DNA from: Mugil cephalus
Lineage: Eukaryota > Chordata > Actinopteri > Mugiliformes > Mugilidae
Reading direction: 5' to 3'
Length of the DNA stretch: 64,000 nt
NCBI RefSeq assembly: GCF_022458985.1
Contig: NC_061774.1
Span: 20,616,697 to 20,680,696, forward strand
This document shows positions 31,537 to 42,592 of the stretch, in pieces. The translations under genes and the position numbers were made by a program. Numbering within the stretch: position 1 is the first letter of the stretch; the number at the start of each line of letters is the position of its first letter. The notes below the pieces were generated by a model. The model did not search any database. It was given only the letters and a program-made list of their open reading frames with translations, and had not been told where the DNA came from.

Positions 31537-33040
31537 TAATGGACAAGTTGGGGGGCTTGGTGGAGCCTTTTTACTTTTTTTTTTTTTGTTTGTTTGTTTG
31601 TTTTTTTTGTTTTTTACCTTTTTATTTCTCCCCTTCAGTGATTTATAATTTAAAGCAGTCTTAACGGCTGAACTGTTTACACTTACTTTGGGAAGGGATA
31701 TTGAGCTCTGGCTAGAAGTTCAACAGCATTCGCAGTCAGAAAACCTGATGTTGAAACAGCGCGACATTGGAAGAAAACACCTGGAGGCGGAGAAGGATGA
31801 GCGATGCCCAAGTAGCAGTAACAACAGGGACACACTACTGCTGGACAAGGCTACTAATATTTGCAAGAACTGAGGGGCTCCGTTGTCAAGCTGGAATCGT
31901 TCAAATGGTTAATTTTTACGTCACGTTTTATTGTTTTCGACAAATGATTTTATTTCTCTATGTGTACCTTTTTAATGGAGCATAACTGTTTCACTACTCT
32001 GCCTTATGTCCAACAGACAATTTGAATTTTACAGAACACTTCTCTTGCATTGTTGTCCTCAATGTCAGATATTTACAATTTAAAAAATATAGACACAGTT
32101 ATGTTTACCATTAGACTCTGATATAACAAACGCTTTTGTTTTTATAGTCTTTACTGCTAGAAATGAACACTGAGCTACTGCCTTTTTAAAGAAAGTTGCG
32201 TATGCCTGCCTGATAGTCTTTGATATGGGAGATCAATCACTGAACAAGTTTAACTTGCCATAAGCTAACAACATTGTGAATGTTACATCTATTGCAATAG
32301 AAGTAGTCATTTATGATATAATCAGACTATGGACACCATCATTATTGATTCTTGTTTGTACTCTTGAGTTCAAAGTAATAGTGACTGTATTTTCCATACT
32401 TACCGTATTAACAATATCATACACTCATGGATTATATGGAGGCATATTAAATTTTGGCGTGGGTACCAAGGCATTATGTTGATAGATAATTGACTTATTA
32501 GCTCAATGAAATAAACAGGTTATTTGGTAACAAGGATTATTTTTCTGTGCTTTACTGTGGTCATTTACATTCAGAAAGCTGAATAACATACATATGGACA
32601 GATGGTTATGCCTATGCAGATGAGGGGGTAAAAAAAGAGTCACTGAAGACACATCACCACTCGGTTTTCCATCACTAAACACAGGCAAATATGCTGGTTT
32701 GAATGGCTGATGAAGATGCTGTAATACATGGTAATCACAGACCTAGAAAAAGAAAAATTATGTTGCCAAAAACATTACGTTATCACAGAAAACAAAGAAA
32801 ACAATAGTGTGTTGTCTTGGTGAATGTTGAGTATGTAAAGTGACAGTAGTATTAAAAATAAAGCTCATAAAAAAAGGCAAACCAGTGAAATTAAAGGTTG
32901 GTGAGATCTTTAGGTGGTAACTCTTCTATATTGTTTTTTTTTTTTCATATTTACGTACGTGTTTGTGTTTTTTTTTTAAATAAATAAATAAGAACTACTT
33001 CCAATAAAAAATTGGTTCAAGACATTTCTCCAGACAGCTT
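31537..33040 (+). other. smad5: smad5 3' UTR and spacer
   Basis: AT-rich, with T runs shortly after the stop. Poly(A) signal AATAAA at 32510-32515 (TGAAATAAACAGG) is the best candidate for the end of the smad5 message, giving a 3' UTR of about 1 kb; another AATAAA lies near 32857. No other gene is seen. Confidence 0.55.
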
Positions 33041-33043
33041 CCT

Positions 33044-33054
33044 ATTGGTCCACG
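33044..33054 (+). promoter_or_regulatory. syvn1: ERSE-II (ATTGG-N-CCACG) ER-stress element of syvn1
   Basis: The bases ATTGGTCCACG are a perfect match to ERSE-II, the ATF6 / NF-Y / XBP1-responsive element (ATTGG-N-CCACG). It lies 20 bases upstream of a TATA-like box at 33075-33080 and about 2.2 kb (through the first intron) before the syvn1 start codon. Mammalian SYVN1 is induced by the unfolded-protein response, so position and gene fit. Confidence 0.75.
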
Positions 33055-33074
33055 TTGGTATTTACCGTAAGCAT

Positions 33075-33213
33075 TATAAAAGCGGCGCCGCCTAATGACA
33101 CTCCCACAACTAATCACATTTACGAATTCTGCTAGGGAAATTATCAACAATATACCAATATTCTGACAGCGTTTAGTCATAGTTGCGTTTTACAGCCGTT
33201 TTCCGGCTTAAAA
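33075..33213 (+). promoter_or_regulatory. syvn1: syvn1 core promoter and probable noncoding first exon
   Basis: TATAAA at 33075-33080 is followed by the GC-rich GCGGCGCCGCC. A start about 25-30 bases downstream would give an exon running to 33213, where AAAA|GTAAGTA forms a strong splice donor. A second good donor (AATCG|GTAAGT, exon end 33475) suggests an alternative first exon or a longer first exon. Both could splice to the acceptor CTCTGCAG before 35192. Confidence 0.5.
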
Positions 33214-33479
33214 GTAAGTATTCGATGATTGCTGAAAATCCCCTTGCGTCAAATTACCTTAATGCAAAACCGGATGTGAGGTGGCTCCCAAGGAGCAAGC
33301 CAAAGATAAACACGTAGACACACCAACAGGGGCCAGGGTTTGGTAAATGTTACAGGGAGGGTAGTGTAGCATGATGGAAATGGAGTAGCTGGCGACAATT
33401 TGAAGATTTTGGCACGTAAGGAGACATTCGTCGCGTTAACGAAGGAGCAAGTCTTCCGCAGAAATCGAGTAATCGGTAA

Positions 33480-35190
33480 GTCCCGCACAGTGGAGGCAGC
33501 TAGCACCGGCTAACAGTGGCTAGCACTGGCTAACTAACCCAATTATCCGGGTTTGACAGGTAGTCTGTGGACTACTAACACAAAAGTGCATTCAACTATT
33601 ATCTTCGCAAGCTTAAGTTTCGTTATTTCTATGCAAGCTGTCACGAGGATAGTCTGAGGTCTTCATTTTTTACCACACAGGCTCCGAAGTTAGCAAAAAA
33701 AAGCGTCTTCTTCACCAGAAAATGAAAGACGTTTATTTGCACATGCTAATCTTAACATATGTGTTAGAAGATCTTCATCCGTACCTTGTTTTAAGTTTTA
33801 GAAATGTTTCGTAGTGTGGAGTAGTTGTGTAAATTAGCTCCGATAGAGTGAACATTTGTAACCAAATTAACTTTACAACAATAGCACTGGAGAAAACAGA
33901 AACGATCCTTTTACTTTGTACAATTGTAACTTAAAAAGTCGTATAGCCTAAATACTGTTCTTAATTTGATGCCTGTTCTTGGTCCATTGATCTTTTGTAA
34001 TTGTGGGTCAGAATGTTTTATTTATAATATTGTCTGTCTGTGTCTTTTATTGGTTTGTTTTGACATTGTCTGTCTATGTCTGGTTTTGTAATTGTCTATT
34101 ATATGATTGGCATTTGTCTTCTGTTAAAAGTCTTCTATGTTTGTGTTGTGTAAAAGCCTTGGGACTAATGCACCAATGTTGATTTATGTGCATTGTCCCG
34201 ATTCAATAAATGAAAGTGAAATTAATTAAATTACAGATCATGTTTCTGCCCTTTTTTTAAAAAGGCTAAACTTTTTTGTTAATGAGTTATTTGACCTATT
34301 CTTCGCGCTACAAAATGTTAATAGGTTTTTTCTGCATTGTTTAAAAGAAATCTCGTTCTACATCTTTAAATAAAACCTCAAGTCAACCATGTGTGACTGA
34401 GGACAAGCTCAGAAATCCTTACGTTGTCACATTTCGGCAAACACAACACAAGACAAGACAAAAGTCTGCATCCGCTGTCACAGCCAGTCGGTAACAAATG
34501 TGTCACTTTGTGTTTGGACTGTATCCGAGTTTCCGGATGATCAGTCTAGAAAATACTGATTTTATCTTGTGAGATGTTTACATGTTGTCAGACCATAATG
34601 GCAATAATGGTAATAAAGGTCTGACCTTTAACGTCATTTCACCAGCCTCTGCCATTAAGGATCATTCTAATAACTAATAAATTGTTCAGAGTTTGCCCCA
34701 CAAACATGCATTAAAGAGAGTGTGGCCGCTCGAGCGTATTAATCACAGGTTATTCTTGATAATCTTTGTTTGCATTACTCAGCTGCACAACTAACAAATC
34801 AGAATTAATCAACATGAATGATAGAAGTTGGAACTTTTTTTTTATCACGTTGCAGTTGAGTTGGTAAACAAATAACCCTGAAATGTTATTTATTTTTTCC
34901 ATAAAGTGTTGCCTTTCTTTTGGTAAAAAGGTTAGAGAGATAATGGCAGAGTTTTAGATTTCATTATGGACTGATAGGCTACCAAAGCTTTGTGAACGTG
35001 CAGTATGTTCAGTTAATAAAAAATGTATATATGCAAGTAAAATGAACATGACATAAAAAATGTCACTGATCGCTCTCTAGCAAAGCTCTCCCCTGTATTT
35101 GCATATTGTTCTGCTATGCCAGTCAGCTGTCACATACTTTGCACAGCTGCCCATTCTTCCTTTTCTCCCTTCATCTGTTTCCTCTCTGCA
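33480..35190 (+). other. syvn1: syvn1 first intron
   Basis: AT-rich sequence with no long frame. AATAAA at about 34205 (ATTCAATAAATGAAAG), preceded by TGTCTG/TGTCTATG-rich text near 34033-34150, looks like an old retrotransposed or repeat 3' end. Nothing else can be identified. Confidence 0.5.
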
Positions 35191-35205
35191 GCATCTGAGT
35201 CCAAA

Positions 35206-38200
35206 ATGGTGCGTGCAGCCTTGGTGACCGCCACTAGTCTGGCGCTGACTGGAGCTGTGGTGGCGCACGCTTACCTCCTCAAACACCAGTTCTACCCCAC
35301 TGTGGTCTACCTCACCAAGAGCAGCCCCAGCATGGCGGTAAGAGCGGCAGCGGCGTGAAGTGAACTCTTTGGGACTGTCTCGAAACGTGACATTGTAAGA
35401 AATCTGCTGTGTGTTTCTTGCATCATCAGGTGTTGTACATTCAGGCGTTCGTGCTGGTGTTTCTGCTGGGAAAATTCATGAGGAAGGTCTTTTTTGGACA
35501 GCTAAGGGCTGCAGAAATGGAGGTAGAGTTCTGTTGTCATTACTTCACACACTGTTTGCTTTTATTTGTAGTGTAGATGAAGACAAAATTAGCGTTTTTG
35601 CTCAGGTGCGTTCACACGTGTCTTTTCTCGCTCCCATCAGCACCTCATCGAACGCTCCTGGTACGCGGTGACCGAGACGTGCCTGGCCTTCACTGTGTTC
35701 AGGGATGATTTCTCCCCTCGCTTCGTCGCCCTCTTCACCCTCCTGCTCTTCCTTAAGTGCTTCCACTGGCTGGCCGAGGACCGGGTGGACTTTGTGAGTG
35801 ATGGACGAGAAACCCGCTCCCTCATCACGCACATTCCAGACGAGGCAGATGGCGTTGACTCGAACAAACATTGTTATCTGAGATTTTATAACTGATGATT
35901 TAGTTTGAACTAGAATGTAAAGGATGTAGAGGGAGGGCCGAGCGGTGTGACCGAAAACGTTATTTATCACGGTATTTTTCTTTTTTTTTTTCATGTGTAA
36001 TCACGTGTTCACAGCATTTTCTAGTGGTTGAGAGACGAATTAATGCAGTAGATGGACTGAGGATAGACTATTTTAATGTGACGATGAGTAAATACTGTGG
36101 AGTAATCCAACACTAGTAGTAAAACAGGTTTGCATGACCCTGTGTTAGCACCGCCTGCTGATGTGGAAATCTGGGGACATTTCCAGCTCGGAGATTAAAA
36201 AAAAAAAAAAGAGAGAGAAGAAGAATTAAATGTTATGATTTAATTTATTTGTTCATATCTAAACTGCTACGTCTGTAGCACTACCACAGTGATTATAGTC
36301 AACATTTTTTTTTCCATTCATAAAAAGCTGTGTACACTGTGTAATCAAATACATGTGTTGGTATATTAAAAATTGATATCCTAACAAAAAAATAAATAAA
36401 ATACCAGCCCTATGTAGAGGTTATTACCAAACTTTTTAGTGAACATATATATATTGTTAAAAATCTCATGTGATCTTTCAGTTTTTGAATAGATGTGTGG
36501 GTTTGCTGCTTTAATGTGTTCTTTATGTGTTTTTCCGTCAGATGGAGCGAAGTCCAAACATATCCTGGGTTTTTCACTTGAGAGTTTTATGTAAGTACGA
36601 GCCGCCAGATTTCATTTTTCCCACTCCTCTGCGCTTTTTTTATCTTTCACTTCTTTCTCTCTCTCTGCCCTTCATTGATAGGACGTTTGAGGCTGAGTCT
36701 TTAGCTAAATGAAACCGTATGTAAATGTTTCTATTTTCACATGAGACCAGGTGCTCCACAGTTTAGCGTAGCCCCGGAGTGACTGAGACGATGACGCTAA
36801 CCGACCACAAACACGTGTGCTTCAGCAGAATCCGTTCCGTTTCACTGATCTCTTCACACGCAATTAGGAGGATTTATTTGATGCCATATATTCAGAATCA
36901 GTTTGTGCAAATATTAAAGTTTTAATCAATACTTCTTCTGGTAAAATGTCTATATGCAAACGCCCGGCGGAGAAATGTAGGCCATCAATTAGGATAACAC
37001 TCTTTATTTCCTGTAGCTCTCATGGGACTGCTGGCGGTCATGGACTTCCTGTTTGTCAACCATGCCTGTCACAGCATCATTACCAGAGGAGCTTCAGTCC
37101 AGCTAGTGTTTGGATTTGAGGTTTGTCAGACTCTACTAAGATAAGATAATCATTTATTTATCCCGCAGTGGGGAAATTGAGGCTCAGCTCCATGTCTTTA
37201 TCTTTAAACAAAAGGCTATTTTAACTCATGTTAATCTAAGAGTTATTTTTACTCTCCCAGGATTAAGCCTGTTTGGTTTAGTGTGGACGTGGTTTAGACT
37301 GAACCTATTTACTGTGTCCTGTGGAAATCACTTCATTTGCTGGTGAATCTGAGGTCTAAAAGCGTAAAGTTATGCATTTTCAATGTTCTCTCGTGTGCTC
37401 CTCAGTACGCCATCCTGCTGACAATGGTGCTGACCACATTCATCAAATACATCTTGCACACCATTGACCTGCAGAGTGAGAACCCCTGGGACAACAAGGC
37501 CGTCTACATGCTCTACACCGAGCTCTTCACAGGTGCTTTATTCAGCCCGAGTTCAGCACGGGATTTATTTATCTCCTTAAAATGTCGGCGAAACCGTACT
37601 GAAATGCTATTCTGTGTATTCCAGGTTTCATCAAAGTGCTGCTGTACATCGCCTTCATGACCATCATGATAAAGGTTCACACCTTCCCCCTGTTTGCCAT
37701 CCGCCCCATGTATTTGGCTATGAGGTGAGCAGCTTTGTCATTTTTCTCTGTCCCATGCTCATTGATTTAGAAAGTTTTTTTTACCAATTATGTGTTCTAC
37801 CTCACGTTATTTTAATGTATTAAGTTTTTCTTTGGCGGTGGTGCGATGATTACAGCTGCACGAGTTAATCTCTTTAAAGCATTTTTGTATAGTTTAATCT
37901 TATTGCAGGTTTGATTTATTTTTTTGTCATTAAATCAGATTAGAAATGTATGTTGATTCTTGTGCTGTTTGTCATTTCTCTCAGGCAGTTCAAAAAAGCT
38001 GTAACGGATGCTATAATGTCCCGGAGAGCCATCCGCAACATGAATACACTGTAAGTTTACCTCTGGTTATGATTAATCTTTCTTCCCCCGACTAAACTAA
38101 TCATATCTTGTTGTTGTTTGTTGGACAAATGACAATATATGCTGTAGAATATTTGGGTAATCGGTAGCAGTAACACTGTGGAAAGTGAACGAAATCTAAA

Positions 38201-41200
38201 GCGTGGTCATTGTAAGTTCATTTTAACCCGTGGAAGAAAATAATCTGTAGCATCGAAACTATCAAAACATCCAAGATTAGGCAGAAACTGGTAAAGACAA
38301 AGGCAGACCATAATGGATAAGTTATCACAGAGAGCCCAAAACAACTCCACAGGCAAAAAAACAAACAGCAGCGTTAGTTATATAGGTGTCTGTGATTATT
38401 CTGGAGAATATTCTGGACAGTATTTGTCTTCATTTAGGAGTAAGTGCAATAATAAAAGACAAAGCAATCGTATTTGTCCACTTTCAAATTAATAAGAATA
38501 ATAAAAACTTAAAAATATCCCATTTAAGATGCAGTTAAAATAGATCTTTAAATGCATTAACTATGGAAACCATGCAATTAATTGCAGTTAAATAATTTAA
38601 TCTATTGTCAACCCTAGTAACTATATTAACTTCAGGAAAAAAACAGAACCAAAGTTTAAAAAGCCTTTATTAAAAGTGTCTAATACATTGTAAAAGTTAA
38701 AAATTGGTAAGTGCCTTTTATTTTTTAGTTTGCTATATTAATTTCAGTTGCAATTACTTAACAAAAACAGGGTTTCAATCCTGTAATAGATGTAGAGAGA
38801 CGGTTCAAGCCAAAGACAAACCTCTCTGATACGTTACGTAGCCTCTGCTCACTTCTGTTGCCCTTCTTGTCCGTTCGTTCAGGTATCCTGATGCTACTCC
38901 CGAAGACCTGCAGGCCTCGGACAACGTGTGCATCATCTGTCGGGAGGAAATGGTCACTGGAGCCAAGAAGCTACCCTGTAATCACATTTTCCACTCCAGG
39001 TAAGTTTGGGCGATAAACAGCCCGGGAGCTCAGCGGGACAGACTGGAGACGGGAAAAACAAACAGTTGCGTGTCAGATGTGGTCAGCGCCCAACAGCTTG
39101 TGTATTTAACGCGAAACCAGTCACCATGGCAAATTAAACACCACTTAAACGCAACAGCCCCTGGGGCTGCGGTTCTTGTTCTACTTTAAATAACGGCGTC
39201 GCCGTCCTTCTCCTCCCCACAGCTGCCTGCGCTCCTGGTTCCAGAGGCAGCAGACGTGTCCCACCTGTCGCATGGACGTCCTCCGAGCATCCAACAACAA
39301 TCAGGCTCCAGCTCCAGCCCAGGCTCCGCCCCCTGCCCCGGCAGCCCCCGCCAACGCCCCTGCAGCCCCGCCTCCTAATGGTGAGAACACCTGTGATGTG
39401 CTTTAACGCAGCCGTCGTACAAGAATGATCAAATGTGGAGACTTCAGAACTATAAACTCTTATCGTATTAGTTAACTCTGACACTAGTTGAGCCGCTCTA
39501 CACGGTCGCTGAGGATCTATCTTGTCGTGTCTTTTCCTCCAGTGGCTCCAGGCATGCTTCCAGGCTTTCCTCCTGGCATCTTCCCCTTCTGGGGTCCCTT
39601 CCCCGCGGTGCCTCCTCCCGCCGCCGCCGCTGCACCTCCAGCTCCCGGCGCCACCGACGCTCCCCAGAGCAGCACAGAGGCGACGCAGGCGGCCGGTAAG
39701 AACGCCTCGAACTACCTCATTAACTGCACATTTATTTATTTATCTGTTGAGTGAGCGCTTTGCACCTAGCTAGGCAGTGAGTGTGTGATGTGTTTGCCTC
39801 ATTCAGGCTCCACTCAGCCCACGTCATCTACGACAGACTCCGCTACAGCAGCAGCAGCAGCAGCAGCAGCAGCGGCTGCAGCAGCTCCGGGATCAGCAAT
39901 GCCGGGCTTCCCCTTCTCTTTCCCACCTCCTCCCTTCCCTACCGCACCATGGCTGCCTATGCCGCCACCTCCTCCCTTTGGTGAGCGTTAGTAGTTGCAT
40001 ATCAAATACTTTATAGTGTTGCAACAAGTGATCGATAGCAGCCAATTGTTGCTTTTCCAGTCACGCTATGTACCGACCTCTGACACCAGCATAATTTCTA
40101 ACCACATTCTTTCGTTATTTTGGGCAAAATGCATAATTACATCAACAGAAATTGTTTTTAATGCTTGCTGACTCGCTCAGTTGGCACATCAAATCCTCAC
40201 AGAGCACCACTAGATACTTTATTTGGATTGAGACTGTGTGAAATCTGAAAATGACCCTAGAACCTAAAATGAAAGAGTAAATAAAAGCTCCTCCCACGCA
40301 CAGTGCACGCAAACTCTGGTATTTATCCAGAAAACGTGTCCCGAGGTCCCTGCCAGCTTTTACTCACTTCACTACTTCGTCCTCTCGCCTCCTCCAGTGT
40401 CGTCGATGCCCCCTCCCCCTCCGTCTCTGTCTCGGCTGTCGGAAGAGGAGCTGAGGGAGCTGGAGGCGGAGGGACGCCGGGGACTGGAGGCCAGACTTCA
40501 GTGTCTCCAAAACATCCACACCCTGCTGGACGCCGCCATGCTCAACATCCACCACTACCTCAGCACCGTCGCCACGCTCACGTAATTCAGCCTTAAGAGA
40601 TTCTGTGGCTGGTGGGGGGGTGTTGTTAGAAATAGCAAAACAAAACAAATGAATCTCATTGTATGAATGAATTAATATTAGTCTCATCTCAGCTCCATTA
40701 ACAGAGCGTTTAATGAATCAGGCTGTTTTTATTAACAAGACAATTTTCGTTTTAATATCAGGTGATAATTGTCCTTCTTCCATTGTTTTGGGATCAGTCT
40801 GTGCTGCACATAGAGTGAAGTGAAAGCAGTTGGTTTCCGCTAAGAAGTTGGTTTTGCTCATTGCATTACTTAATAATATTAAAAAAAAATCAACAATGAT
40901 GGTTATTTTCTTTTTCTGACTGAAAACACAGAATTTATTGTGACTATCTTTATAAAAAAAAATGCTTTTTAGTGTGAAGCTGCAGCAGTTTTCATTGGCA
41001 TTTGTTAACTTTTATAGAGATTACAACAAGTTCAGAATAATAACAATATATAAATACAGGACTGTATTCATGTGTTCAGTAGATGGAGACATAAGAGACA
41101 AGTGGGCAGCTTTAAAATATTTTTCCCCCCCTCCAAACTTTAAACGTAGAAACCATCACATTGTCCAGACGGATTAAATCTAAAGCAAAACCGAGCAGAA

Positions 41201-42592
41201 TTTCTTGTGTTGCATCTGTCTAAGTTTCACTTCAATCCTTGAATCGTCCTCCTCTGTTCTCCACAGTCCTCCTCGGGCTGAGGCCAGCGCCGGAGAAGCC
41301 AGTGGAACAAACCACACTGCGTCTCCTCCTCCAGCCGCCAGTAAGAGTCCCAGTAAGGAGAAGGCCTCCTCCTCCACCTCCTCTGTCTGTAAGTAACCTC
41401 ACCTCCTCAGTCGGTCGATCTAAAAATGCACTACTTGTTGTTGCTTAAATCTGGTCAACCTCTTATCATTCCAATATCCAATATTCCATATAATTTCCAA
41501 AAAACCCTATATAGTAAACTGAATGCTGTTCATGAACCTTTTGGAGCTCATACATGGTCTCGGTTTGACTCTAAAGTTTCTATCATAAAAGTCAAGATTC
41601 AAGATCACTTTATTAATTATTTTGTCCAAGAATCATGAGATAAGAAAAAATGTATATGAACAAGACAAAAGAAAAATTAGTAAAAATGACAAAAAATCTA
41701 GTCTAGTTTACAGTAAATAAAACATTTGTTATCTTTATAAGTGAGTCACTCTAAGTCAGGGGTGTCAAACTCATGTTAGTTCTTGGGCCACGTACAGAAC
41801 CACATGATCTCAAGGGGCCAGACCTTCAAATAATGACAACTTCAAATGTTTCCCTTTGTTTTAGCACAAAGAAGTACATTATGAAAGTGTTTACATTTAA
41901 TGACCTGTGCTATTACAAAATATTACAACCAGATGTTTCCTAAGAAAAAGAAGTGCAATTTCGATATGTCTCAATGTTGTTATGTCCACAGCTCGTAAAT
42001 TGTGTGAAAGGAAAAGTAAATTTTATTGGAAAATTTGCAGTTAATGTCTTCAGTGTAATTTTTGCACTTTGTAAATTCATCCCGCGGGCCAGATCGGACC
42101 CTCTGGCGGGCCGCTTTTGGCCCGCGGGCCATATGTTTGACATCCGTGCTCTAAGTGGTGTTTTTGTTGTGTAAAGTTGGAACACAGTTAAGAATTTGTT
42201 TTGTTTGGAAAAAAATGTGTTGTTTGAATCTTATAATGACTTTTATCAATGAAATGACACAACACAACTCGAGTACAGAGCTCTGATTGGTTCAAAAAGC
42301 TACTGCTGTCCCACATATGACCCAGGGGAACATTAAAGGGTTGATATCTTAGTTGAAACAGGACACAAGTTTAACCTCGACTGTTTTGTTTCCAGCCGAC
42401 GAAGCGAGTGGAGCCACCGTCTCCTCCCAACCCGCCGACTCCACCTCCGCCTCCTCGGACCCGGACAGAAAAGAGAAGATGGACGACGGGGAGGTGGAGG
42501 ACGAGGACGGGGAACCGAGCGCCGCCGAGCTGAGGCGCCGCCGCCTCCGCAAGCTGGAGACGTCGTCGTCCCCCCCGCCACCAGACAACTGA
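35206..42592 (+). CDS. syvn1: E3 ubiquitin-protein ligase synoviolin (Hrd1), ER-associated degradation
   Basis: Fifteen coding exons: 35206-35337, 35430-35522, 35641-35793, 36542-36590, 37017-37120, 37406-37532, 37625-37724, 37985-38050, 38883-38999, 39223-39380, 39543-39695, 39807-39980, 40398-40581, 41267-41388 and 42396-42592. They sum to 1929 nt (642 aa; human about 617). The N-terminal 240 residues are membrane segments (TSLALTGAVVAHAYLL, VLYIQAFVLVFLLGKFMRK, FVALFTLLLFLKCFHWLAED, MGLLAVMDFLFVN). The RING-H2 begins at Cys291 (CIICREEM ... CNHIFH ... CPTCR), the same position as in human. A Pro/Ala-rich tail and an acidic end (EKMDDGEVEDEDGEPSAAEL) follow. Hrd1 is the catalytic core of the ER retrotranslocation channel that ubiquitinates misfolded ER proteins. 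The tail has a run of 13 alanines encoded by a GCA/CAG repeat (about 39839-39880). Confidence 0.97.
37138..37182 (+). repeat. LINE 3'-tail fragment in a syvn1 intron
   Basis: ATTTATTTATCCCGCAGTGG followed by GGAAATTG is a scrap of the same family as the fragments at 9827-9900, 54700-54785 and 55495-55560. Confidence 0.4.
38500..38625. mobile_element. Short hAT-like end in a syvn1 intron
   Basis: Text such as TGCAATTAATTGCAGTTAAA followed by TAATCTATTGTCAACCCTAG resembles the terminal part of a common nonautonomous hAT family of fish (ATTAATCGCAATTAA...GACAGCCCTA). Only one end is recognisable. Confidence 0.35.
41757..42148. mobile_element. Complete hAT MITE with 8-bp target-site duplication (syvn1 intron 14)
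   Basis: Starts CAGGGGTGTCAAACTCATGT and ends GCCATATGTTTGACATCCGTG, an imperfect inverted repeat of the start. It is flanked by an exact 8-bp duplication CTCTAAGT (41749-41756 and 42149-42156). The inside holds GGGCCA/GGCGGGCCGC words, and no transposase. Terminal CAGGGGTGTCAAACTCA and 8-bp duplications are hallmarks of hAT insertions. Confidence 0.85.

Noticed and set aside
37830-37880. Possible C/D snoRNA in a syvn1 intron (GATGATT-like box)
   Set aside because: No matching D box and no terminal stem at a proper distance.
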